In this document: one piece after another, positions 7,182 through 13,359 of the stretch
Numbering within the stretch: position 1 is the first letter of the stretch
Layout of the letters: each line of letters starts with the position of its first letter
Origin: JAABRB01 sp041617635
Lineage (GTDB): Bacteria > Pseudomonadota > Gammaproteobacteria > Burkholderiales > SG8-39
Assembly: GCA_041617635.1 (NCBI GenBank)
Contig: JBFJOO010000110.1
Location: forward strand, 1-13,359
Length of the DNA stretch: 13,359 nt
Direction: 5' to 3'
The notes under the pieces: model-generated
Database searches by the model: none
What the model saw: the letters and a program-made list of their open reading frames with translations, nothing else
What the model was told of the DNA's origin: nothing
Made by a program: the position numbers and the translations under genes

Positions 7182-7589
7182 ATGGCCAGAATCCGGCACA
7201 TCGCCATCACCGCGGAAGACCACTTCGTGACTGCCGAGCTGATGAAGCAGGCGTTCGACCTCGAGGAGATCGGTCGCGGCGACAGCGAACTGGCGCGTGA
7301 GGTCTATCTCACCGACGGCGACATCAACCTGGCGGTAGTCTGCTGGAAGCGCACTCCCCAGAACCCGAACCCGTATCCCGAGGGCTATGGGCTCGACCAC
7401 TTCGGCGTGCAGGTCGAGGATCTGGAGGCTGCGGAGGCCCGGGCGAAGAATGTCGGAGCCACACCGCAGCCGCCGCCGGAGGTGGATCTGTCCAAGCTGG
7501 GCGGGCACATATTCTTCGAGAAGAAGTACACCCTGGCCGGCGTGAAGTTCGACCTGTCGAGCCAGGGGTGGCCGGTGACGTCCGAATGA
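7182..7589 (+). CDS. VOC superfamily (glyoxalase/extradiol dioxygenase fold) protein
   Basis: A 135-residue single-module VOC protein: two beta-alpha-beta-beta-beta units, residues about 3-58 and 70-127. Candidate metal ligands by position are H6 (IRHIAIT), H73 (LDHFGVQ) and an acidic residue in strand 8 (D124) or E113. Such proteins act as lyases, isomerases, epimerases or ring-cleaving dioxygenases; the sequence alone does not choose between them. The ATG at 7182 has AGAAGG six bases upstream. The stop overlaps the ABC ATPase start as ATGA (7586-7589), so the two are co-translated. The gene is divergent from the Rieske oxygenase. This context suggests that the protein handles the imported substrate or an oxygenation product, but this is inference. 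Confidence 0.82.
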   Translation: MARIRHIAITAEDHFVTAELMKQAFDLEEIGRGDSELAREVYLTDGDINLAVVCWKRTPQNPNPYPEGYGLDHFGVQVEDLEAAEARAKNVGATPQPPPEVDLSKLGGHIFFEKKYTLAGVKFDLSSQGWPVTSE

Positions 7590-8356
7590 GCGTGGTCGCG
7601 CTGGAAACTCTGGACGTCAAGAAGGTCTATACCAAGGATGGCCGGCCACTGGAGATTCTTGACGTCGAGCGGTTCAGCGTTCGCGAGGGCGAGTTCATCA
7701 CGGTGATCGGGCCGAGCGGGTGCGGCAAGAGCACGTTCTTGCATATCATGGGCGGCTTCATCAAGGCCGAGAGCGGCAGCATCCGGGTCTACGGTGAGGA
7801 GGTGAGTGGTCCAGGGCCCGATCGCGGCATGATGTTCCAGGAGTTCGCGCTGTTCCCCTGGCGCACCGTGGCCGGCAACGTCGCGTGGGGTCTCGAGGCG
7901 CAGGGCGTTCCGCGAACCCGAATCGACGAGGTTGTCCGGAAGTACCTCGAGATCACCGGGCTCGCCGATTTCGGCCATCACCTCCCTGCCGAGCTCTCGG
8001 GCGGGATGAAACAGCGCGTTGCACTCGCGCGGGTGCTGGCGTTCGATCCCAAGGTGCTGCTGATGGACGAGCCCTTCGGCGCGCTCGACGCGCAAACCCG
8101 CGAGACAATGCAGGAGGAGCTGACGCGGTTGTGGGAACGCACGAGGAAGACGATCGTGTTCGTGACCCACGACATCGACGAAGCGGTCTACCTCGGCGAC
8201 CGCGTCGTCGTCCTCACGGCCCGGCCGGGGCGTATCCGGGAAGAGGTGCACATCGATCTGCCGCGGCCGCGCGCACTCGATGTTAAGAAGTCGATGCGCT
8301 GCCACGAGTACCGCAACTACATCTGGGACCTCATCCGCAGCGAAGCGACGCGGTAG
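7586..8356 (+). CDS. ABC transporter ATP-binding protein (nitrate/sulfonate/taurine type)
   Basis: A 256-residue ATPase of the SsuB/TauB-like importer family, which would power uptake together with the two permeases and binding protein encoded on the opposite strand. All motifs are intact: Walker A GPSGCGKST (42-50), Q-loop Gln85 in MFQEFALFPW, signature LSGGMKQR (138-145), Walker B VLLMDEPFGALD (157-168) and the H-loop His195 in VFVTHDIDEA. A C-terminal tail of about 45 residues after the H-loop is normal for this family. The ATG at 7586 overlaps the VOC stop as ATGA and matches the family N-terminus; a longer frame from 7568 lacks support. The gene converges on the binding-protein gene with 28 bp between stops. 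Being separated from its permeases is unusual, since they normally share one operon. Confidence 0.95.
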   Translation: MSVVALETLDVKKVYTKDGRPLEILDVERFSVREGEFITVIGPSGCGKSTFLHIMGGFIKAESGSIRVYGEEVSGPGPDRGMMFQEFALFPWRTVAGNVAWGLEAQGVPRTRIDEVVRKYLEITGLADFGHHLPAELSGGMKQRVALARVLAFDPKVLLMDEPFGALDAQTRETMQEELTRLWERTRKTIVFVTHDIDEAVYLGDRVVVLTARPGRIREEVHIDLPRPRALDVKKSMRCHEYRNYIWDLIRSEATR

Positions 8357-8371
8357 GTGCGCCGCGCCGCT

Positions 8372-8397
8372 CTTGCCGGATTCGTCAACGCGGCAAG
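8372..8397. terminator. Candidate bidirectional hairpin between convergent genes
   Basis: CTTGCCG (8372-8378) and CGGCAAG (8391-8397) form a perfect 7-bp inverted repeat with a 12-base loop. It sits across the junction of the converging ATPase and binding-protein genes, just past the ATPase stop and over the binding-protein stop. No run of T follows on either strand, so it is at best a weak or Rho-assisted terminator. Confidence 0.35.
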
Positions 8398-9368
8398 TAG
8401 GTCAGGTCAACCATCTCCTCGACTTTCACCGGCTTCTCCAGCCACCCGAGCTTGTCCTGCATGTACACGGCGAGCTTCTTGAGGCTTTCGACGTCGACGC
8501 GGCCGGCCGGATCACGCTTCCAGTCGGAATTCTTGAGGTAGACCGGGAGCGGCGTGCGCACGAACCCGGCTTTGTGCAGATCCTGCTTCGCCTGCGCGAC
8601 GTTCGCCAGGTAATACCTTGTGACGGCGACGTAATCAGCGAGGAAGGCGCGCACCGCCTCGGGGTGCGCCTTGAGGAACTTCTCCCCGAACCAGATATCG
8701 AGCAGCTCGTGATCGTAGCCGACGGCCTCGACCGCGGTGAAGAGCTTGCGCAGCCCGCCCTTGGCGACTTCCGCGGAATAGAACGGCTCGACGAAGGTGC
8801 CGGCGTCGACCTTGCCGCTGCGCACCGCCTCGCCCATGGCGGGAAAGCCCAGCGGGAACACCTTGGTGTCCTTGTCGGGCACGAGTCCCGCGTTCAGCAG
8901 ACCCGCGCGCGCCCACAGGTCGGTGGCGGTCTTGATCCCGACCACGCCGACGGTGCCGCCCTTGAGGTCTTTGACCGACTTGATCGGGCCGTCGTCCTTC
9001 ACCATGTACGTCGTGCTGAAGTAATCCTTGCCGGCAGCCTCGAGGCAGATGCTGGCGACGATCTTCATGTCGACGCCCTGCGCGTGCGCGAAGATCACCG
9101 CCAGACCCGGCGCGGTGCCGGCGTCGATCTCGCCGGCGAGGAACGCCTGGAAGCGCTGCGGATTGGCCTGGAACAGGATCTGCTTGAGCTGGTACTGCTT
9201 GCCCTGGTTCGGCGCCAGGTCGGGGCGCGCGCTCATCAGCCAGACTTGCTCCTCGGCGGCGAAGCCGCGGCCGAACCGGATCAGCGGCGCATCGGCTGCC
9301 TGGGTGCTGGGCACATACAGAAAGGTCGCGGTGAGCACCGCGAGCAGAACGTAGCGGAACGATCGCAT
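8385..9368 (-). CDS. ABC transporter periplasmic substrate-binding protein (SsuA/TauA/NMT1-like)
   Basis: A 327-residue secreted binding protein of the nitrate/sulfonate/taurine (NMT1-like) family, which captures the substrate in the periplasm and hands it to the permeases. Residues 1-24 form a signal peptide: Arg at 2 and 5, hydrophobic core VLLAVLTATFLYV, and a probable cut after STQA24. The mature protein shows the usual two-lobe pattern, with RFQAFLAGEIDAGTA at 72-86, a central IKSVKDLKGGTVGV at 129-142 and VRSGKVDAGTFVEPF at 182-196. I chose ATG 9368 because AGGAGGAG (9379-9372) stands just upstream and the signal peptide begins there; an earlier start at 9389 would overlap the permease. 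It is third in the permease-permease-binding-protein operon, 13 bp after the second permease. The ligand is unknown: the family binds sulfonates, pyrimidine precursors and aromatic acids, among others. Confidence 0.92.
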   Translation of the reverse strand: MRSFRYVLLAVLTATFLYVPSTQAADAPLIRFGRGFAAEEQVWLMSARPDLAPNQGKQYQLKQILFQANPQRFQAFLAGEIDAGTAPGLAVIFAHAQGVDMKIVASICLEAAGKDYFSTTYMVKDDGPIKSVKDLKGGTVGVVGIKTATDLWARAGLLNAGLVPDKDTKVFPLGFPAMGEAVRSGKVDAGTFVEPFYSAEVAKGGLRKLFTAVEAVGYDHELLDIWFGEKFLKAHPEAVRAFLADYVAVTRYYLANVAQAKQDLHKAGFVRTPLPVYLKNSDWKRDPAGRVDVESLKKLAVYMQDKLGWLEKPVKVEEMVDLTYLPR

Positions 9369-9371
9369 GGT

Positions 9372-9379
9372 CTCCTCCT
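9372..9379 (-). promoter_or_regulatory. Strong ribosome binding site of the substrate-binding protein gene
   Basis: AGGAGGAG on the - strand, ending three bases before the ATG at 9368. It is the strongest ribosome site in this operon and fits the need for excess binding protein over permease. It also settles the start codon. Confidence 0.75.
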
Positions 9380-9381
9380 GG

Positions 9382-10140
9382 TCAGACATAGTAGGTTTCT
9401 AGTTTGTCCCAGTATACCAACCGGCCGCGCAGCAGGACCAGCCCTCGATCGAGCAGCAAGCCGAGGAGTGCGATTGCGATCACCGCCGCAAGCATGCGAT
9501 CGGTCTTCAGCGAGGAGAGCGAATAGATCACGACGTAGCCGAGCCCGTCGATGGAGCTGATCATCTCAGTGATGATCACCACGATCATTGCCACCGGAAG
9601 TGCGACGCGGAATCCGGCGAAGATGAATGGCACCGTCGCGGGAATCACCACCCTGAGGAAGATGCGCGCGCGGGAGGCGCCCATGTTCTGCGCTGACCAG
9701 ATGAACACGCGATCGACGTTGCGCGCTCCCTGGTAAGTGATGATAGCGATTGGATAGAGGCACTCGAGGAAGATCAGCGCCACTTTGGACAGGCTGCCGA
9801 TGCCGAACACGAAGATGAAAATCGGGAACAGTGCAAGCTTCGGCACCGCGTAGGTCCCGGAGAACAGCGGATCGAGCAGCGCGGCGATGAGCTGCGAGCG
9901 CCCCATCAGCATGCCGAGGGTCACGCCGACGACCGCCGCGAGAGCGAAGCCGGTGAGCGCCCGGTAGAGGGAGACCCAAGCGTCGTACAGGCCCTCGGGG
10001 CGGAAGGCGAAGCGGACGAATTCGTCTGCGATATCGACGAGCGAAGGGAACAGCAGCGCGTTCCAGAGGCCGCTGCGCGCCGCAAGCTCCCACAGGGCGA
10101 GCGCGACGCCGATCAGCAGGAAGGGCCGCAACCGACTCAT
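9382..10140 (-). CDS. ABC transporter permease 2 (BPD transp_1 type)
   Basis: A 252-residue inner-membrane permease of the SsuC/TauC type. About six hydrophobic segments are visible (near residues 6-22, 61-80, 96-116, 118-136, 170-193 and 215-236). The cytoplasmic EAA-like loop that docks the ATPase is at about 147-170, with NMGASRARIFLRVVIP. The start ATG at 10140 forms an ATGA overlap (10140-10137) with the stop of permease 1. A longer frame upstream to 10557 lies inside permease 1 and is not real. Its EAA loop is very similar to that of permease 1 (NMGAGKWRIFSRVVIP), so the two are paralogues and probably form a heterodimeric pore. The binding-protein gene follows 13 bp later. Confidence 0.93.
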   Translation of the reverse strand: MSRLRPFLLIGVALALWELAARSGLWNALLFPSLVDIADEFVRFAFRPEGLYDAWVSLYRALTGFALAAVVGVTLGMLMGRSQLIAALLDPLFSGTYAVPKLALFPIFIFVFGIGSLSKVALIFLECLYPIAIITYQGARNVDRVFIWSAQNMGASRARIFLRVVIPATVPFIFAGFRVALPVAMIVVIITEMISSIDGLGYVVIYSLSSLKTDRMLAAVIAIALLGLLLDRGLVLLRGRLVYWDKLETYYV

Positions 10141-10877
10141 CGGGTCGACTCCTGCCAGGTCAGCGCGTGACGTCTTGCCAGCCGCAGCAGCCGGTCGCCC
10201 GCATACCCAAGGATGGCGATGCTCAGCAGGGAGACGTACATCAGGTCGAAGCGGAGGCTGTTCTCTGCCTGCTGGATGAGATGTCCCAGGCCGGAGCGCG
10301 CATTGATCATCTCGGTGGCGAACATCACGATGAACGACAACGCGAGCGACACACGCATTCCCGCGAAGATCAGCGGCAGGGCACTCGGTATCACCACCCG
10401 GCTGAAGATGCGCCACTTGCCCGCGCCCATGTTGAGTCCGGACCAGACCAGGATACGCGGTGTGGCCTTGGCCCCGTAGTAAGCGTTGATGAAAGTGGGA
10501 TAGAAGCAGGCCAGGGCGATGATCAGAACTTTGGAGACGTCGCCGATGCCGAACCACAGCATGAAAAGCGGCAGCATGACGATCTTCGGCACCGGATAAG
10601 TCAGGAAGACCGCCGGGCTGAGCATCTGGTCGAACGAGCGCACCGTGCCCGCCGCCAATCCGAAGGTGGTCCCGAGCAACGTGCCGATGGCGAAGCCGGG
10701 GAGGGCCCGCATGAGGCTTGCACCGGCATGGTCATAGAGCTCGCGCGAGCCGAGCGCAAGCACGAAATGCTTCAGGATCTCGACCGGAGCGAGCACGAAG
10801 TCCGGCAGTCCCCAGAGCCCCAGGAGCTGCCAAACTGCGAGGACGGCGAGCAGCAAGCCGATTCGGGCGAGGATCAC
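10137..10877 (-). CDS. ABC transporter permease 1 (BPD transp_1 type)
   Basis: A 246-residue inner-membrane permease, first gene of the permease-permease-binding-protein operon. Hydrophobic segments lie near residues 3-22, 58-76, 95-111, 113-131, 167-188 and 212-227. The EAA-like ATPase-docking loop is at about 145-168 (NMGAGKWRIFSRVVIP). The start is GTG 10877: no ATG, GTG or TTG lies further upstream before the in-frame stop. It gives a protein whose first membrane helix begins at once; family members often have a few more basic residues first. An ATG at 10903 is out of frame. A promoter-like sequence (10966-10939) lies about 60 bp upstream. The partner ATPase is most likely the one at 7586-8356. 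Confidence 0.92.
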   Translation of the reverse strand: MILARIGLLLAVLAVWQLLGLWGLPDFVLAPVEILKHFVLALGSRELYDHAGASLMRALPGFAIGTLLGTTFGLAAGTVRSFDQMLSPAVFLTYPVPKIVMLPLFMLWFGIGDVSKVLIIALACFYPTFINAYYGAKATPRILVWSGLNMGAGKWRIFSRVVIPSALPLIFAGMRVSLALSFIVMFATEMINARSGLGHLIQQAENSLRFDLMYVSLLSIAILGYAGDRLLRLARRHALTWQESTR

Positions 10878-10917
10878 GGCCGCCGCGCGTTGCGCCGGGT
10901 CATCTGCTGGATCCCTC

Positions 10918-10927
10918 GATGTACATC
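10918..10927. promoter_or_regulatory. Perfect palindrome GATGTACATC in the permease-operon leader
   Basis: A 10-bp perfect palindrome with a TGTACA core, just downstream of the predicted transcription start (near 10932) of the permease operon. The position suits a repressor site. Its core resembles the GT-N-AC pattern of GntR-type regulators, which is only an analogy. Confidence 0.35.
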
Positions 10928-10938
10928 ATCTGAAATTC

Positions 10939-10966
10939 ATTGTAAGCGATGTCGCGTTGCGCTCAA
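10939..10966 (-). promoter_or_regulatory. Sigma-70-like promoter of the ABC permease operon
   Basis: On the - strand, TTGAGC (10966-10961) and TACAAT (10944-10939) are spaced by 16 bases, matching the consensus at four and five of six positions. This is the best promoter match in the window. It gives a leader of about 55 bases before the GTG at 10877. The spacer carries GCGA-TG-TCGC (10946-10955), a small inverted repeat that may be an operator. Confidence 0.5.
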
Positions 10967-11128
10967 GCGGAAGGGCCTCCGGCGCGAAGGCCTGGGCTGT
11001 GGCTTGATCGACGCCGGTCTTGACGAGGCCGGGGCCGGTCCGTCGAGAATTTGGCAGACGGCCCCCGGAGTCGCGTGCATTCTGACGCTGACGGAGTCTC
11101 CGCGCGGGAGTACCCTACTGCGGCACGA

Positions 11129-11147
11129 CTGTCGAAACCGGTTCTCG
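11129..11147. promoter_or_regulatory. 19-bp imperfect dyad upstream of the protease gene
   Basis: GTCGAAACCGGTTCTCGAC: the arms GTCGA and TCGAC flank AACCGGTT, which is itself a perfect palindrome, with one extra C breaking full symmetry. There is no loop, so it is more like a protein-binding dyad than an RNA hairpin. It lies about 140 bp before the protease start. Confidence 0.28.
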
Positions 11148-11273
11148 ACGCGATCCGACGCAAGAATTCGGGCGGCGCCTCCCGGGCAGACAGGCGAGCC
11201 TCCGGCTCCGCAGCGGTTGCAGGCGGGCCGGCGGGCTACAGATCTGCGCCGTTGCTCGTGTCGTCGCGTTGCT

Positions 11274-11280
11274 GGGGAGG
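11274..11280 (+). promoter_or_regulatory. Ribosome binding site of the protease gene
   Basis: GGGGAGG with seven bases to the ATG at 11288. It fixes the start directly before a typical signal peptide. Confidence 0.75.
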
Positions 11281-11287
11281 TTGCGCC

Positions 11288-13359
11288 ATGGCCCGTTTTC
11301 CGCATGCAGTCGTGAGAGCGTTGCTGGGCGTTCTGCTGCTCGGCCTGGTTGGTCAGGGCTGGGCACAGAGCATGCCGGAACCGCCCGCTGATCGCCGCAG
11401 CGCTTTCGAGAAGCGCAACCGTCCTGACCTCGTCGACCGGGCCCGACAAGACGGAGAGGTCGCCGTGGTGGTGGGGCTACGCTTTGATCCACGCGACGTC
11501 CCGGCCGCGCGCGCCGCGCGGGGCTCCGCGGCGCGTGCCGCGGGTATTTCAAGCCTGCAGCGCGGGCTCGAGTCGAAACTGCAGCGCTTCGGCGCGAGGA
11601 CGGTCAAGAAGCCGCGTCACCTCCCTTACGTGGCGATGCGAGTGAACGAGGGGGCACTCGCTGAGCTGCTGGCAGAACCCGGGGTCAGCAGCGTCGAGGT
11701 CGACATGCTTTACGTCCCGACCTTGAACGAGACCCCGGCCATCACTCATGCCGTGGACGCGTGGAACGCCGGCAACACGGGCGGTGGGCACGTGGTCGCG
11801 ATCGTGGATACCGGGGTCGACACGGCTCACCCGTTCCTCGCCGGCAAGGTGGTGGACGAGGCGTGTTTCTCCAATCCCCTGCCGAACAGCAGGTCGCTCT
11901 GTCCTGGTGGAACTGCAGCGGAGACCGGTCCCGGCACCGGCGCGCCCTGCGTGAGCGGCGCTCCGGGGTGCCACCATGGCACCCATGTGGCGGGCATCGC
12001 AGCCGGGCACCGCGGCGTGCTCGGCGTTGACGCCGGAGGCATGGCGCCGGATGCGGGCCTGATGGCGATCCAGGTCTTTCAGGAACTCTGCAATCCGAGC
12101 TGCCAGATTGTCGCCTCTCTCAGCGACATCATTCTCGCGCTCGACCATGTGTACAGCCTGCGCACTACGCATAACGTCGCGTCGGTGAACCTGAGCCTTG
12201 GCGGTGGCCTGTACTCCCATCCGTGCGACAACTTGTCGCCGGCCTTTACCGATGCAGTCAACCTGCTGCGCGACGCGGGCATCGCCACCGTAGCCGCCGC
12301 GGGCAATGATGGATCGCCGTTTTTTCTCGGCCATCCCGCGTGTATCTCCACGGCGGTCAGCGTGGGGTCGGTCAGCAAGAGTGGTGCGGTGTCGAGCTTC
12401 AGCAACAACTCCGCCGGTCTGAGCCTGTTCGCGCCCGGCGGGAATGTGCTGTCCTCGCTGCCCGGTGGCACGTTTGGCAACTTGAACGGTACGTCGATGG
12501 CCGCTCCGCATGTGGCGGGGGCATGGGCGACGCTCAAGAGCGCGCATCCCACCGCCGAGGTCGCCGACGTGCTCGGCGCCTTGCAGGCGAGTGGTGTTCC
12601 CATCACGGATCCCCGAAACGGAATCGTCAAGCCGCTGATCCAGATTGCCGAGGCATCGGGAATTCTGCTCAACGCTCCGCCCACGGTCGCCCTGACCGGG
12701 CCGGCGTCGGGCACGGTCTTCGTCGCGCCGGCCAGCATCACGCTGAGCGCCGCGGCCGCCGACAGCGATGGCACAGTCAGCCGCGTTGAGTTCTACGCGC
12801 TCGACGTCAAGATCGGCGAAGCGGTAGGCGAACCCTACACGATCACCTGGTCGCCTGTTGGGCCAGGGGTCTACTCACTGACGGCGCGCGCCGTGGACAA
12901 TCAGCTCGGCATCGGGGTATCCGAACCGATCACGGTCACGGTCAATCCGGGCAATGAACGCATCAACGTCGCGGCGCAGTTCAATGGCGGCGTCGCGAGC
13001 GCATCGTCGAGCTTCAGCGGGGGCTTCCCGGCCGCTGCGGTGAACAACGGTGAGCGCAAGGGCTTGAACTGGGGCAATGGCGGGGGCTGGCACGATGCGA
13101 CCGCGAATATCTTTCCTGACTGGGTGCAAGTCACGTTCAGCGGGCTGAAGACGATCGAAGAGATCGACGTGTTCACGATCCAGGACAACTACTCGGCGCC
13201 GGTTGAACCGACCGAGGCGATGACCTTCGGCAGCTACGGCATCACCGCGTTCGACGTGCAGTACTGGAACGGCTCGGCCTGGGTGACGGTGCCGGGCGGT
13301 TCGGTGAGCGGCAACAACCGGGTGTGGCGGAAGTTCAGCTTCGCCGCGGTGAGCACCGA
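11288..13359 (+). CDS. Secreted subtilisin-like serine protease (S8) with Ig-like and discoidin-like domains, 3' end missing
   Basis: An open frame of at least 690 codons that runs off the window. Residues 1-26 form a signal peptide (ALLGVLLLGLVGQGWA). A propeptide of the inhibitor I9 type follows (about 55-142). The S8 catalytic domain (about 150-460) carries the triad D174 (VAIVDTGVD), H233 (HGTHVAGIAAG) and S403 (NGTSMAAPHVAG), with oxyanion N340 (AAAGNDG). Eight cysteines (193, 205, 221, 228, 268, 272, 313, 352) could make up to four disulfides, fitting export. A bacterial Ig-like domain is at about 464-552 (PPTVALTGPASGTVF, then SRVEFYALDVKIG). A discoidin/F5-8C-like domain begins near 558 (AAVNNGERKGLNWG, IDVFTIQDNYSAP, VQYWNGSAWVTVPGG) and probably ends just past the window. 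It would degrade proteins outside the cell, with the C-terminal domains binding a surface or glycan. The latter is inference. Nothing links it to the operons on its left. Confidence 0.93.
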   Translation, partial: MARFPHAVVRALLGVLLLGLVGQGWAQSMPEPPADRRSAFEKRNRPDLVDRARQDGEVAVVVGLRFDPRDVPAARAARGSAARAAGISSLQRGLESKLQRFGARTVKKPRHLPYVAMRVNEGALAELLAEPGVSSVEVDMLYVPTLNETPAITHAVDAWNAGNTGGGHVVAIVDTGVDTAHPFLAGKVVDEACFSNPLPNSRSLCPGGTAAETGPGTGAPCVSGAPGCHHGTHVAGIAAGHRGVLGVDAGGMAPDAGLMAIQVFQELCNPSCQIVASLSDIILALDHVYSLRTTHNVASVNLSLGGGLYSHPCDNLSPAFTDAVNLLRDAGIATVAAAGNDGSPFFLGHPACISTAVSVGSVSKSGAVSSFSNNSAGLSLFAPGGNVLSSLPGGTFGNLNGTSMAAPHVAGAWATLKSAHPTAEVADVLGALQASGVPITDPRNGIVKPLIQIAEASGILLNAPPTVALTGPASGTVFVAPASITLSAAAADSDGTVSRVEFYALDVKIGEAVGEPYTITWSPVGPGVYSLTARAVDNQLGIGVSEPITVTVNPGNERINVAAQFNGGVASASSSFSGGFPAAAVNNGERKGLNWGNGGGWHDATANIFPDWVQVTFSGLKTIEEIDVFTIQDNYSAPVEPTEAMTFGSYGITAFDVQYWNGSAWVTVPGGSVSGNNRVWRKFSFAAVST

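Larger units (their letters stand above)
10878..11287. other. Intergenic control region between divergent permease operon and protease gene
   Basis: About 410 bp with no believable gene. Frames that cross it in either direction lack a family pattern and run into the flanking genes as shadows. It holds the - strand promoter and palindrome at its left end, an interrupted inverted repeat at 11028-11067 (CCGGGG and CCGTC pairing with GACGG and CCCCGG), a dyad at 11129-11147, a small hairpin GAGCC-TCC-GGCTC near 11196-11208, and the protease ribosome site at its right end. No convincing + strand promoter for the protease was found. Confidence 0.6.

Noticed and set aside
8280..9560. A + strand open frame (426 codons) opposite the binding-protein gene
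   Set aside because: It covers the ATPase end, the binding protein and part of the permease in antisense. The opposite strand has a signal peptide, a strong ribosome site and family sequence.
11217..11243. TTGCAG with TACAGAT as a promoter for the protease
   Set aside because: The spacing is only 14-15 bases and the hexamers are poor, so it is not listed as a feature.
10167..11315. A + strand open frame (382 codons) through permease 1, the intergenic region and the protease start
   Set aside because: It is antisense to an intact permease and out of frame with the protease; its composition is that of a shadow.
10937..11449. A - strand open frame that could fill the intergenic gap
   Set aside because: It overlaps the protease signal peptide and propeptide in antisense, lacks a ribosome site and shows no recognisable motif.
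11549..12547. A - strand open frame (332 codons) antisense to the protease
   Set aside because: The + strand holds the full S8 triad, signal peptide and a good ribosome site, so the antisense frame is a shadow.
1..13359. CRISPR arrays, tRNA genes, transposases, prophage genes or attachment sites
   Set aside because: No regularly spaced repeats, cloverleaf-like sequence, transposase motif or terminal inverted repeats were seen.

Overview
The window is a strongly GC-rich chromosomal stretch. Gene types, codon use and dense start/stop overlaps suggest a proteobacterium, probably a betaproteobacterium. That placement is inferred from style and family, not from a marker gene. Ten complete genes and two partial ones are supported. 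I see no tRNA, rRNA, CRISPR array, insertion sequence or prophage gene.

Region 1 (1-5246, + strand) is a lipid-modification operon. It holds the 3' part of an acyl-CoA (delta-9 type) desaturase, an NAD(P)/FAD-dependent oxidoreductase, a DUF1365 protein, a cyclopropane-fatty-acid-synthase-like SAM methyltransferase, and a membrane-anchored class III nucleotide cyclase. All five touch by start/stop overlap (GTGA, about 32 bp, ATGA, probably TTGA), so they are likely co-transcribed and translationally coupled. The desaturase would place a double bond in an acyl chain. The methyltransferase, oxidoreductase and DUF1365 protein would then act on the unsaturated chain to give a methyl-branched, cyclopropane or further oxidised fatty acid. 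The final product cannot be read from the sequence. The methyltransferase has Gln where E. coli Cfa has its bicarbonate-binding His, and the cyclase has Gln where adenylate cyclases have the adenine-selecting Lys.

Region 2 (5316-10877) is a catabolic/uptake island. On the - strand lie a Rieske oxygenase alpha subunit and, directly after it, its beta subunit. Divergent from them, on the + strand, a VOC (glyoxalase/extradiol-dioxygenase fold) gene overlaps an ABC transporter ATPase by ATGA. The two permeases and the secreted substrate-binding protein of a nitrate/sulfonate/taurine-type importer form a separate - strand operon that converges on the ATPase. A complete importer is therefore present but split over two transcripts, with the ATPase tied to the VOC gene. 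The simplest reading is import and oxidation of a small, perhaps aromatic, organic compound. No ferredoxin, reductase or regulator gene is in view. The divergent control region (7102-7181) and the leader of the permease operon (10878-10966) carry promoter-like hexamers and short palindromes.

Region 3 (10878-13359) starts with about 410 bp without a gene, containing the - strand promoter and several inverted repeats. It is followed by a large secreted subtilisin-like protease on the + strand, with signal peptide, propeptide, S8 catalytic domain, Ig-like domain and a discoidin/F5-8C-like domain. The protease is still open at the window's end.
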